A stretch of DNA of 64,000 nucleotides from an uncultured Ruminiclostridium sp. (GTDB taxonomy: Bacteria; Bacillota; Clostridia; Oscillospirales; Ruminococcaceae): NCBI GenBank assembly GCA_947630175.1, contig CANRGJ010000004.1, positions 124,001 through 188,000 of the forward strand, in the 5' to 3' direction. Positions 7,997 through 16,153 of the stretch are shown piece after piece. Below the pieces are notes generated by a model that searched no databases, was not told the DNA's origin, and saw nothing but the letters and a program-made list of their open reading frames with translations. The number at the start of each line of letters is the position of its first letter. Position 1 is the first letter of the stretch. The position numbers were made by a program, and so were the translations under genes.

Positions 7997-9162
7997 TGGA
8001 TTATGACAAGCTGCTGTCCAAAAGGGTCACGGAGGTCAGGTTTTCGGGAATAAGAAAATTTTTTGATATTGCCGCAACTATGGACAATGTCATTTCGCTG
8101 TCTGTGGGAGAGCCTGATTTCAAAACGCCTTGGAATATAAGAAAAGAGGCTGTGAGGACTCTTGAAAAGGGCAAGACCACCTATACCGCAAACGCAGGGC
8201 TGATAAAGCTGAGAGAGGCAATAAGCGACTATACCTTCAAAAACAACGGCATAAGATACGACCCTGCGAGCGAGATACTTGTGACCGTGGGAGGGTCTGA
8301 GGCGATAGACGACGCCTTCAGGGCGCTGCTCGACCCGGGCGACGAGGTGCTGGTGCCTGAGCCCAGCTTTGTTTGCTACGCTCCGCTGGCGAATATGGCG
8401 GGAGGAGTTGCGGTAACTATCGAAACGAAGTTAGAGGATAACTTCAAGTTGACGCCTGAGGAGCTGAAAGAAAAAATAACCGACAGAACAAAGGCGCTGG
8501 TGCTTCCCTATCCCAACAATCCCACAGGCGCTGTTATGAGGAGAAGCGAGCTTGAGGCGATAGCTGAAGTTCTGAGAGATACGAACATAATCGTTATTTC
8601 AGACGAGATATACGGCGTTCTCACCTATGGGGAGGAAAGGCACGTTTCCATTGCAGAGATCGAGGGAATGAAGGAAAGGACGATACTGATAAACGGATTT
8701 TCAAAGGCGTTTTCAATGACAGGGTGGAGAATGGGGTATTCTATGGCTCCAGCTCCCATAACAACGCAAATGCTGAAAATACATCAGTACGGGATAATGT
8801 GCAGTCCCACCGTGAGTCAATATGCGGCGATAACCGCGCTTACGGAATGTGACGAGGACGTGCAGAATATGAAGGACGAGTACGACTCAAGGAGAAGATT
8901 TGTTGTAAAAGGCTTCAACGATATGGGACTTCCCTGCTTTGAGCCTGAGGGCGCTTTTTACGCTTTTCCCTGCATAAAGTCCACGGGACTTTCCTCTCAG
9001 GAATTCTGCAAAAGACTGCTACAAACAAAAAAGGTTGCTATCGTTCCGGGAGACGCATTCGGGGACAGCGGCGAGGGATTTGTGAGGGTCAGCTACGCTT
9101 ATTCGCTGGCGCACCTTGATACGGCGATGCAAAGGATACGGGAGTTTCTGAATGAACTTTAA
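7993..9162 (+). CDS. Class I/II pyridoxal-phosphate aminotransferase
   Basis: This 389-residue fold-type I PLP enzyme transfers amino groups between an amino acid and a 2-oxo acid. The Schiff-base lysine is in the motif SKAFSMTGWRMGY (about residue 236). The substrate/PLP residues LPYPNNPTGA and the C-terminal Arg region EGFVRVSYA are also clear. Two adjacent starts are possible, GTG at 7993 and ATG at 7996; AAAGGAG lies 12 or 15 nt upstream. It overlaps the Lrp gene by 4 bases and ispE by 11 bases. The sequence is closest in style to aspartate/aromatic aminotransferases (PatA-like). Substrate preference cannot be settled from sequence. Confidence 0.93.
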   Translation: MMDYDKLLSKRVTEVRFSGIRKFFDIAATMDNVISLSVGEPDFKTPWNIRKEAVRTLEKGKTTYTANAGLIKLREAISDYTFKNNGIRYDPASEILVTVGGSEAIDDAFRALLDPGDEVLVPEPSFVCYAPLANMAGGVAVTIETKLEDNFKLTPEELKEKITDRTKALVLPYPNNPTGAVMRRSELEAIAEVLRDTNIIVISDEIYGVLTYGEERHVSIAEIEGMKERTILINGFSKAFSMTGWRMGYSMAPAPITTQMLKIHQYGIMCSPTVSQYAAITALTECDEDVQNMKDEYDSRRRFVVKGFNDMGLPCFEPEGAFYAFPCIKSTGLSSQEFCKRLLQTKKVAIVPGDAFGDSGEGFVRVSYAYSLAHLDTAMQRIREFLNEL

Positions 9163-10006
9163 GGGTGAGATTTCTGTTCCCGCATACGCTAAGATAAATC
9201 TTTTTCTTGATATAACGGGAAAGGCGGATAACGGCTATCATAACCTTTACACCGTTATGCAAAGGATAAGCCTTTGCGATACGGTGAGTGTCAGGCTGTG
9301 CAAAAAAGAGGGGATTTCTGTTTCCTGCGACAGGGCGGATATTCCCTGCGGCGAGAAAAATATCGCCTATAAAGCCGCAAAGATTTTTTTTGAAAAAACA
9401 GGGCTTTCTATCGGTGCGGAAATACATATAAGCAAGAAAATTCCCGTTATGGCGGGGCTGGGCGGAGGAAGTGCTGACGCCGCAGCTGTTTTGACGGCGC
9501 TGAACAGGCTGTGCGGAGATGTTTTGTCAGGCGAGGAGCTTGAAAAGGCGGGCGCTGAAGCAGGGGCGGACATTCCCTTTTGTATAAGGGGAGGGACCGC
9601 TGTTTGCGAGGGCATAGGAGATAAGATGACCGGCGTCAGGGGGCTTGACAAAGGGGTATTTCTGCTGATCGTGAAACCTGATTTCTCCTGCGATACTGCC
9701 GCAGGGTATAGGAAATATGACGAAAAACCTGTTGGTATTAACGAGGAAAGAAATTTGTTCATATCAGCTTTAAAAGATGAAAATTATGACGAAGTTTACA
9801 AAAGATTTTACAATGTTTTTGAAGTGATCTATGAAGATGAGAGGATAGAAAGGCTTAAAACAACGCTCTTTCAATACGGAGCAAAGGGCGCTTGTCTTAC
9901 GGGAAGCGGCAGCTCAGTGTTTAGTGTTTTTCAAACATATGAACAGGCGAAATTAGCTTGTGAGAAAATTGAGTTTAGGGAAAAATTTATCGTTTCGCCG
10001 ATGTGA
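9152..10006 (+). CDS. ispE: 4-diphosphocytidyl-2-C-methyl-D-erythritol kinase
   Basis: IspE phosphorylates the 2-hydroxyl of CDP-methylerythritol with ATP, the fourth step of the non-mevalonate isoprenoid pathway. The 284-residue length is normal. The N-terminus has the family signature AYAKINLFLDITGKADNGYH, the GHMP kinase glycine-rich ATP loop is MAGLGGGSADAAAV (about residues 98-111), and the third GHMP motif is LTGSGSSVFSVF near the C-terminus. The ORF overlaps the aminotransferase by 11 bases, so it is translated from the same message. A weak terminator hairpin follows. The assignment is firm. Confidence 0.97.
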   Translation: MNFKGEISVPAYAKINLFLDITGKADNGYHNLYTVMQRISLCDTVSVRLCKKEGISVSCDRADIPCGEKNIAYKAAKIFFEKTGLSIGAEIHISKKIPVMAGLGGGSADAAAVLTALNRLCGDVLSGEELEKAGAEAGADIPFCIRGGTAVCEGIGDKMTGVRGLDKGVFLLIVKPDFSCDTAAGYRKYDEKPVGINEERNLFISALKDENYDEVYKRFYNVFEVIYEDERIERLKTTLFQYGAKGACLTGSGSSVFSVFQTYEQAKLACEKIEFREKFIVSPM

Positions 10007-10008
10007 TG

Positions 10009-10050
10009 AGGCGGGTTGTGGTATGTTCCAAAAGATACCCGCCTGATTTT
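10009..10050 (+). terminator. Probable terminator after ispE
   Basis: An 8-bp stem AGGCGGGT / ACCCGCCT (10009-10016 with 10037-10044) is followed by GATTTT. The 20-nt loop and short T tract make it only a moderate candidate. Confidence 0.5.
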
Positions 10051-10110
10051 ATGCAAACTGACAAAATTTTTATCAAGGCGGCTTTCCCACGACAAATATT
10101 CGGCTTTGCC

Positions 10111-10139
10111 TTGAAATAAAGGCGATTTTATGTTACAAT
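10111..10139 (+). promoter_or_regulatory. Promoter of the asp23-fakA pair
   Basis: TTGAAA (10111-10116), a 17-bp spacer and TACAAT (10134-10139) lie 45 bp before the proposed TTG start at 10185. Confidence 0.75.
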
Positions 10140-10184
10140 ATCTTAGCGGTAATTGCCGCAATCGGTCAAAGGAGTGTGAGAGCG

Positions 10185-10544
10185 TTGGTACTGGTAAAGG
10201 GACATCTGGGAAATATAAATATTTCAAAGCGGTTCTTTGAACAGCTTATCGGAAACACGCTGAAAAAATGCTTCGGCGTGGCGGACATCAATTCCGCAAG
10301 CGCAGGAAAAACCTTTCTTGAGGCTCTGCCCGTTATCGGAAAAAAGGAAAAGGACGGCAAGGGCGTAGCGGTAAAAAGCGTTGACGGAAAATTGCAGATA
10401 GATCTGCATATCACCGTGACGTACGGCATAAACATTTCCTCTGTGGTGAAAAGCATACAGCATAAGATAGCTTATGCGGTAAACGAGGAGACTGACCTTG
10501 AAGTTGAGGCAGTCAATGTTTACGTTGACGGAATAAAATCATAA
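10185..10544 (+). CDS. Asp23/Gls24 (YloU-like) family protein
   Basis: This small cytoplasmic protein of the Asp23/Gls24 envelope-stress family has about 119 residues. I place the start at TTG 10185, giving MVLVKGHLGNINIS, because AAAGGAG lies 10 nt upstream. A GTG at 10176 is too close to that SD. The characteristic C-terminal part LQIDLHITVTYGINISSVV and EVEAVNVYVDGIK is present. In Firmicutes this gene (yloU) regularly precedes the DhaL-domain protein yloV/fakA, as it does here with 19 bp between them. Its function is unclear; family members have been linked to cell-envelope homeostasis and acid tolerance. Confidence 0.9.
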   Translation: MVLVKGHLGNINISKRFFEQLIGNTLKKCFGVADINSASAGKTFLEALPVIGKKEKDGKGVAVKSVDGKLQIDLHITVTYGINISSVVKSIQHKIAYAVNEETDLEVEAVNVYVDGIKS

Positions 10545-10563
10545 TTTTTGGGGGAAGCAGATT

Positions 10564-12219
10564 TTGAATATCAGCGGAAAAATGCTCCGTGACGCTATAA
10601 TTTCGGGAGCAAACAACATTGTCAACAATAAAGCTATGGTGGACGAGCTGAACGTGTTCCCCGTTCCTGACGGAGATACGGGCACGAATATGTCTATGAC
10701 CATAAAAAATGCTCTGCCTGAGCTGGAAATAATGAAGGACGACGTTACTGCGGGAGCAGTGGCGTCTGCAACGGCGTCGGCTATGCTGAGAGGAGCAAGG
10801 GGCAATTCGGGCGTTATACTTTCCCTTTTGTTCAGAGGGATCTCAAAGGGTCTGAAAGAAAAAACCGAGGCGACTGCGGCTGATTTTGCCGCTGCTCTAA
10901 CAAAAGGCGTTGAGGCGGCTTATAAATCGGTGATGAAGCCCACTGAGGGGACCATTCTCACAGTGGCGAGGGAAAGCGCTGAGGCTGCGACGAAAAAGGC
11001 TGAAGAAACGGACGACGTTGCTCAGGTGTTTGAAACTCTTATAGGTGCGGCTGAAAGCTCTCTGGAGAATACTCCGAAGCTGCTGCCTGTACTGGAAAAG
11101 GCGGGTGTCGTGGACGCAGGCGGTATGGGCTTTCTTGTGATAATGAAGGGTATGAAGCAGGTGATAGACGGGGGCGAAATAGTTCCCGACAGCGCAAGCG
11201 ATGAGGAAAACGCAAGGAAAGAGCCTGTCATTACCAATGCGGCGGGGAGCGTCAAGGCGGATATTGAATTTACCTACTGCACCGAGTTCATCGTTCAGAA
11301 AAAGGCGGACAGCAAGGACGCAAGCTCGCTGAGAGCTTATCTTGAAAGTATCGGCGATAGCGTTGTGGTGGTGGACGACGACAGCATAATCAAGGTCCAC
11401 GTTCACACTGAACACCCCGGTAAAGCGCTTGAACAGGGGATAAAGTTCGGTCCGCTGGTGAATATGAAAATTGAAAATATGAAGGAACAGCACAAATCCC
11501 AGGAAAAAAAGGTGGAAATGGCGAAGAAGCAGAAGATACAGCCTGCAAAACCTGAAAAGGAGTTCGGCTTTGTTTCCGTGGTGAACGGAGCAGGACTTGA
11601 AGCGATCTTCACCGATCTGGGCGTTGACAGTATCGTAAGAGGCGGGCAGACCTCTAATCCCTCTACTGAGGATATTCTTGAGGCGGTTATGGCTACTCCT
11701 GCGAAAAACGTGTTCGTTCTTCCAAACAATAAAAATATAATAATGGCGGCTGAGCAGGCGGCAAAGCTGGTGAAGGACAGAAACGTCATCGTTTTGCAGT
11801 CAAGGACGATACCTCAGGGTATCTCGGCTATGCTGGTGTTTGACGAGACCGCTACCGCCGCTGAAAACGGCGTGAATATGACTGGCGCTCTGGACAACGT
11901 TGGGACGGGCTCTATCACCTTTGCGGTGAGGGACAGCGATTTTGACGGCAAGAAGATAAAGCAGGGCGATATTTTAGCTATGGAAAACGGAAAACTGGCG
12001 TTTGTGGAGAGAGACGTGACAAAGGCGCTGCTGAAGGTCACCAAAAAGCTGATAAAGAGCGATTCTTCGTATATAACCGTTATTTACGGAGCAGATGTCA
12101 CCGATGAAAGCGCAGAGGAGGCGTATCAGCTGCTGAAATCGAAGCTGGGCGACGATCTGGAGATCGTGCTGGTAAACGGCGGACAGCCTATTTACTACTA
12201 TATCGTTTCGGTGGAATAA
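10564..12219 (+). CDS. fakA: DhaL-domain fatty acid kinase catalytic subunit-like protein (YloV/FakA)
   Basis: FakA with a FakB lipid-binding partner phosphorylates exogenous fatty acids for phospholipid synthesis. This 551-residue protein has an N-terminal DhaL nucleotide-binding domain, with FPVPDGDTGTNMSMT carrying the Mg-binding aspartates (about residues 32-46) and RGARGNSGVILS. A middle FakA domain and a C-terminal EDD/DegV-like region follow (about 340-551). The start is TTG 10564 with GGGGAA 7 nt upstream. It forms a transcript with the Asp23-like gene. No FakB is in the window. The role as fatty acid kinase is by family; some members are only annotated as DAK phosphatase. Confidence 0.9.
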   Translation: MNISGKMLRDAIISGANNIVNNKAMVDELNVFPVPDGDTGTNMSMTIKNALPELEIMKDDVTAGAVASATASAMLRGARGNSGVILSLLFRGISKGLKEKTEATAADFAAALTKGVEAAYKSVMKPTEGTILTVARESAEAATKKAEETDDVAQVFETLIGAAESSLENTPKLLPVLEKAGVVDAGGMGFLVIMKGMKQVIDGGEIVPDSASDEENARKEPVITNAAGSVKADIEFTYCTEFIVQKKADSKDASSLRAYLESIGDSVVVVDDDSIIKVHVHTEHPGKALEQGIKFGPLVNMKIENMKEQHKSQEKKVEMAKKQKIQPAKPEKEFGFVSVVNGAGLEAIFTDLGVDSIVRGGQTSNPSTEDILEAVMATPAKNVFVLPNNKNIIMAAEQAAKLVKDRNVIVLQSRTIPQGISAMLVFDETATAAENGVNMTGALDNVGTGSITFAVRDSDFDGKKIKQGDILAMENGKLAFVERDVTKALLKVTKKLIKSDSSYITVIYGADVTDESAEEAYQLLKSKLGDDLEIVLVNGGQPIYYYIVSVE

Positions 12220-12274
12220 GCTGCTGAGCAATTGCTCAGTACCGTGAAAAACTGAATAAATGCTGATTTTCTAA

Positions 12275-12298
12275 AGAGAACCGTACGGTTCTCTTTTT
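12275..12298 (+). terminator. Terminator after fakA
   Basis: The perfect 20-bp palindrome AGAGAACCGTACGGTTCTCT (12275-12294) is followed by a T run. A second perfect palindrome, CTGAGCAATTGCTCAG, lies upstream at 12224-12239, directly after the stop codon. Confidence 0.8.
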
Positions 12299-12314
12299 CA
12301 GCAGGGAGAAATTT

Positions 12315-12845
12315 ATGAAATTCAAAGAAATAGAGACCGAAAGGCTTTTGCTGAGAAAGCTGAGGATAGAGGAAGCGGAACACATTTACAAAACGTGGAC
12401 AGGCGATGAGAGAGTTACAAAATTTATGATTTACACTACGCACGAATCTGTGGAAGTGACAAGAGAGTGGCTGTCGGGAACGATAAAGCATTATGACGAG
12501 GAGGACAGCGGGTCCCTTCAATGGAGATTTCAGCTTAAAAGCACGGGAACGCTTATCGGAAGCGGCGGCGCAAAATTTACACCTGAATATCAAATGTATT
12601 CCATCGGGTACAATATCGCTTATGACTACTGGGGAAACGGATATACCACCGAGGCTGTCAAAGGGATAATAGAATATCTGAAAAGTATCGGAATAAAGCA
12701 GATATATTCCGACCACGCCGTGGACAATCCCGCAAGCGGGAGAGTTATGGAAAAGGCGGGTATGCACTACTGGAAGGACGGGAGCTACACCTGCCTTGAC
12801 GGGAGAGTTTTTCAGGCAAAATTTTACAGGCTGGATCTTGAGTGA
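12315..12845 (+). CDS. GNAT-family N-acetyltransferase (RimJ/RimL type)
   Basis: This 176-residue acetyl-CoA dependent acetyltransferase begins KFKEIETERLLLRKLRIEEA, the opening typical of the RimJ/RimL branch. The fold continues with IGYNIAYDYWGNGYTTEAVK, which contains the acetyl-CoA pyrophosphate-binding loop, and DHAVDNPASGRVMEKAGM near the C-terminus. Targets in this branch are ribosomal protein N-termini, antibiotics or small amines, and nothing here discriminates among them. It sits 6 bp before recG, in a likely operon recG-rsmE. GGGAG lies 6 nt before the ATG. The family is certain; the substrate is unknown. Confidence 0.9.
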   Translation: MKFKEIETERLLLRKLRIEEAEHIYKTWTGDERVTKFMIYTTHESVEVTREWLSGTIKHYDEEDSGSLQWRFQLKSTGTLIGSGGAKFTPEYQMYSIGYNIAYDYWGNGYTTEAVKGIIEYLKSIGIKQIYSDHAVDNPASGRVMEKAGMHYWKDGSYTCLDGRVFQAKFYRLDLE

Positions 12846-12851
12846 GGTTTT

Positions 12852-14864
12852 ATGGATATAACGTATCTCAAAGGCGTGGGCGAAAAAAAAGCCAAGCTGT
12901 ATGAAAAGCTGGGGATAACCACCGTTGAGGGATTGGTGGGGTTTTATCCCAGAGATTATTTTGATTTCAGCGCTCCGAAAAATATCTGCGAGATAGAAAA
13001 CGGGGAAAGCTGCGCCTTTAAAGGAAGAGTCGTCAAAAAGTTCCGCCCGCACCTTGGGAGGATAGCGGTATATCAGGCGGCGATAAGCGACGACACGGAC
13101 GAAATGCTGGTGACGTTCTTTAACACGCAGTTTTCTTTTGACAAGTTAGTGGTGGGACAGAGCTATCTTTTTTACGGAAAGGTGAACTGCGATTTTGTTA
13201 AGAAAGAGACCGCTTCCCCGCTTTTTATCCCCGAATGGGAGGAAAACAAAATAACTCCCAAATATTCTCTCACAAAAGGGCTGTCAAACAATATGATATC
13301 CGCAAATATGAGGACGGCGCTGGAAATTTACAAGGGCGAGGAGCTTTTGCCGGATTATATCAGGGAAAAAGCGGGGCTGCTCCCTATTGATGAGGCGCTG
13401 AGGAATATTCATTTTCCCGAAAGCGCGGAAATGCTGGGTAAGGCTAAGTACAGGCTGATATTTGAGGAGCTGCTGGTGCTGCAGCTTGGGCTTATGCTGC
13501 TGAAAAACAGGAAGAAAAGCAAGGCGGGGGTAAGGCTGAAGCCTGTGGATATGAGTGGGTTTTACGGTTCCCTGCCCTTTGTTCCCACGAACGCTCAGAA
13601 AAAAGCAGTGGAGGAATGTATTGCAGATATGCTGGGCGAGCTGCCGATGAACAGGCTTTTGCAGGGCGACGTTGGCAGCGGCAAAACTCTGGTGGCGGCG
13701 GCGCTGATGTATTTTGCGGCGATGAACGGGGTGCAGTCAAGCTTGATGGCGCCTACGGAAATTCTGGCAAAACAGCATAGGGACAGCCTTTCAGCGTTCC
13801 TTGAGCCATTTGGGATAAAGGTAGAATTGTTGACAGGCTCCCTTTCGCAAAAGGAAAAAAATGAAGTAAAGGCAAGGCTGAAAAGCGGAAAATCGCTGGT
13901 CGCCGTGGGAACGCAGGCGCTGATACAAAAAAACGTGGAATTCAAGGAGTTGGGACTTTCGGTAACAGACGAACAGCACCGTTTTGGCGTGGCGCAAAGG
14001 TCGGAATTGCAGGCGAAAGGAACAAGCCCTCACAGTCTTGTAATGTCGGCTACGCCTATTCCCAGAACGCTGGCGCTGATGATATATGCCGATCTGGATA
14101 TTTCCGTGCTGGACGAAATGCCGAAGGGACGAATACCAATAAGGACGTACTGGGTGGACGAAAGCTATCATCAGCGGCTGTATAATTTTGTGATAAAGTA
14201 TGTTAAAGCGGGGTATCAGGCTTATATCGTATGTCCGCTGATCGAGGAGGGGACAAGCGAAAAGACCGCCGCAACGGCTTATTTTGAAAAGCTGAAAAGC
14301 GGATATTTTTCAGGTATTTCAGTGGGACTGCTCCACGGAAAAATGAAACAGGCGGAAAAGGACGCTGTTATGGCGGACTTTAAGGCGAACAAGGTCTCAG
14401 TGCTTATTTCAACCACGGTTATCGAGGTGGGAGTTGACGTTCCCAACGCCGTGGTGATGATAATAGAAAATGCGGAGCAGTTCGGGCTGTCACAGCTTCA
14501 TCAGCTGAGAGGCCGTGTGGGACGTGGAAACGTTCAATCGCACTGTATTCTGGTGAGCGACAGCAAGACCGAATACACAAAGGCGAGAATGGAAACGATG
14601 GTCGCTACCAGCAACGGATTTGAGATAGCGGACAAGGACCTGGAATTAAGAGGTCCGGGAGATTTCTTCGGATATGCGCAGCATGGACTTCCGCCGCTGA
14701 AAATCGCAAGTATGACGGGAAATATGGAAACGGTAAAGCAGGTGCAAAGATATTCGGCGGCGATCCTTAAGGACGACCCTAAGCTGACCAAGGAAAAGAA
14801 TAAGGGACTGAGGGAGCTTACAAAGCGGCTGTTCAGCAGCGGGGAGAAATTCGGCTTTAATTAA
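12852..14864 (+). CDS. recG: ATP-dependent DNA helicase RecG
   Basis: RecG drives regression and branch migration of stalled replication forks and Holliday junctions. The 670-residue protein opens with ITYLKGVGEKKAKLYEKLGI, a helix-hairpin-helix-like wedge lead-in. Next come the OB-fold wedge domain, the helicase motor with Walker A QGDVGSGKTLVAA (about residue 270), the DEQH box (TDEQHRFGVAQRSELQAKG), and motif VI HQLRGRVGRGNVQSHCIL. The C-terminal ELRGPGDFFGYAQHG motif is diagnostic of RecG. The length matches the family. It lies in a tight cluster with the GNAT gene and rsmE. Confidence 0.97.
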   Translation: MDITYLKGVGEKKAKLYEKLGITTVEGLVGFYPRDYFDFSAPKNICEIENGESCAFKGRVVKKFRPHLGRIAVYQAAISDDTDEMLVTFFNTQFSFDKLVVGQSYLFYGKVNCDFVKKETASPLFIPEWEENKITPKYSLTKGLSNNMISANMRTALEIYKGEELLPDYIREKAGLLPIDEALRNIHFPESAEMLGKAKYRLIFEELLVLQLGLMLLKNRKKSKAGVRLKPVDMSGFYGSLPFVPTNAQKKAVEECIADMLGELPMNRLLQGDVGSGKTLVAAALMYFAAMNGVQSSLMAPTEILAKQHRDSLSAFLEPFGIKVELLTGSLSQKEKNEVKARLKSGKSLVAVGTQALIQKNVEFKELGLSVTDEQHRFGVAQRSELQAKGTSPHSLVMSATPIPRTLALMIYADLDISVLDEMPKGRIPIRTYWVDESYHQRLYNFVIKYVKAGYQAYIVCPLIEEGTSEKTAATAYFEKLKSGYFSGISVGLLHGKMKQAEKDAVMADFKANKVSVLISTTVIEVGVDVPNAVVMIIENAEQFGLSQLHQLRGRVGRGNVQSHCILVSDSKTEYTKARMETMVATSNGFEIADKDLELRGPGDFFGYAQHGLPPLKIASMTGNMETVKQVQRYSAAILKDDPKLTKEKNKGLRELTKRLFSSGEKFGFN

Positions 14865-14876
14865 GGCGGTGGAAAG

Positions 14877-15656
14877 TTGAAATTGAACGAGGGTTTTGAA
14901 AAGGTGATAACTGAGGAAAAAATCGAGCGATGGAGATACCCCAGATTTTTTGCCGATACAAGCGGTGAAAGCGTTGTCGTCACGGGAGAGGACGCAAAGC
15001 ATATTTCAATAGTCCTGCGTATGAAAGCGGGAGAACTGGTGGTGCTGTGCGACGGAAACGGTGAGGACAGCCTTTGCAGGATAACCGCTGTAAATAGGGA
15101 TTACGTGGAATTTGCGGTTATGGACAGGCAGAAAAACGAGGCGGAGCCTGACGTTTTCGTTACGCTGTATCAGTGTCTTCCCAAAGGGGACAAAATGGAT
15201 TTTATCGTTCAGAAGGCAACAGAATTGGGAGTTTCAAGAATAGTTCCTGTTTTGTCAAAGAGGTGCGTTTCACGTCCCGACGAAAAAAATGCAGGCAAAA
15301 AAATCCAAAGATGGCAGAAAATCGCCGAGGAAGCGTCAAAGCAGTGCGGACGTGGAAAAATACCGCAGATAGGCGATCTGACAGATTTTAAAAAAGCTGT
15401 TAAGGAATATTCTGTCGAAAAAACGGGGATACTTTTTTATGAATGCGGCGGAATGAAATTATCGGAGCTACCGCTTGAAAACGCAAAGGAAATTGATGTT
15501 TTCATTGGCAGTGAGGGAGGATTTGAGGCGGAGGAGGCAAAATTTGCCTTGGAAAACGGAATAGTTGCCGCTACGCTTGGAAAAAGAATTTTACGATGTG
15601 AGACGGCGCCTGTGGCGGCGCTTGCGGTGTTGATGAATTTAACAGGAAATATGTGA
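14877..15656 (+). CDS. rsmE: 16S rRNA (uracil-1498-N3)-methyltransferase
   Basis: RsmE methylates N3 of U1498 in the decoding region of 16S rRNA using SAM. It is a SPOUT-class enzyme with an N-terminal PUA-like domain (around YPRFFADTSGESVVVTGEDA). The C-terminal trefoil-knot domain shows DVFIGSEGGFEAEEAKFALE, LGKRILRCETAPVAAL and the signature QKATELGVSRIVPVLSKRC. At 259 residues it is slightly longer than usual because of an N-terminal extension before RYPRFFA. The start is TTG 14877 after GGTGGAAAG, so a shorter start is possible. It follows recG after 12 bp. Confidence 0.95.
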   Translation: MKLNEGFEKVITEEKIERWRYPRFFADTSGESVVVTGEDAKHISIVLRMKAGELVVLCDGNGEDSLCRITAVNRDYVEFAVMDRQKNEAEPDVFVTLYQCLPKGDKMDFIVQKATELGVSRIVPVLSKRCVSRPDEKNAGKKIQRWQKIAEEASKQCGRGKIPQIGDLTDFKKAVKEYSVEKTGILFYECGGMKLSELPLENAKEIDVFIGSEGGFEAEEAKFALENGIVAATLGKRILRCETAPVAALAVLMNLTGNM

Positions 15657-15691
15657 CGGATTTGTGTATTTTGCTATATTTTGCATAGGAC

Positions 15692-15720
15692 TTGAAAAAA
15701 AACGGATTTTGTTATATAAT
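15692..15720 (+). promoter_or_regulatory. Promoter of the acidic membrane-protein gene
   Basis: TTGAAA (15692-15697), a 17-bp spacer and a perfect TATAAT (15715-15720) lie 37 bp before the ATG. AGGAGG precedes the start. Confidence 0.85.
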
Positions 15721-15757
15721 GGTAAAAAATAAACGCTTTTTACAGGAGGATCTATAA

Positions 15758-16072
15758 ATGAACAAGGGACTTGTAGGATTTCTTATCGGACTTATAGCCG
15801 TTATCGGAGGCGCTTTTGTCGCTACCATTCTGCTCAAGAACAAGCTGATCCAAAACAAAGAGGATGAGGAAGACGATTTCCCCGAATATGATCCTCTGGA
15901 CGACGCTGTGGACGATGAGGAATTTGAAAACTTCTTCGGCGAGGACGAGCTGCCCTCAGTTGAAGATCTTGTTGACGACGTAAAAGACAAGGTCGAGGAT
16001 GCAGTTGAGGACGCAGCGGACGAGATAGAAGACGCTGCGGAAGAGGCTGAAGAAGAGGATCAGCAGCTCTGA
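15758..16072 (+). CDS. Small membrane-anchored acidic protein, unknown function
   Basis: This 104-residue protein was not assigned to a known function. One N-terminal membrane helix (about residues 4-25, GLVGFLIGLIAVIGGAFVAT) is followed by a short basic stretch and then a tail extremely rich in Asp and Glu. The last 45 residues (VEDLVDDVKDKVEDAVEDAA onward) form an amphipathic heptad-like helix resembling YtxH-type tails. It has its own strong promoter and a hairpin downstream, so it is a separate and probably well-expressed unit. The C-terminal tail would be cytoplasmic if the positive-inside rule applies to KNK. A role as membrane organiser or stress protein would be a guess. Confidence 0.85.
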   Translation: MNKGLVGFLIGLIAVIGGAFVATILLKNKLIQNKEDEEDDFPEYDPLDDAVDDEEFENFFGEDELPSVEDLVDDVKDKVEDAVEDAADEIEDAAEEAEEEDQQL

Positions 16073-16099
16073 TCCTGTCAAGGCTTAATTTAATAATGC

Positions 16100-16127
16100 A
16101 AAGGACGGGTCTTTCCGTCCTTTAAGT
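16100..16127 (+). terminator. Hairpin after the acidic membrane-protein gene
   Basis: A 9-bp stem AAAGGACGG / CCGTCCTTT (16100-16108 with 16115-16123) is followed by only a weak AAGTTT tract, so it may be an inefficient terminator or attenuator before the GH43 gene. Confidence 0.5.
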
Positions 16128-16153
16128 TTATATGATATTTTTCGGAGGTTCTT

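Noticed and set aside
12198-13052. Leftward 284-codon frame over fakA end, GNAT and recG start
   Set aside because: It crosses three good rightward genes and a terminator, and has no SD or conserved motif.
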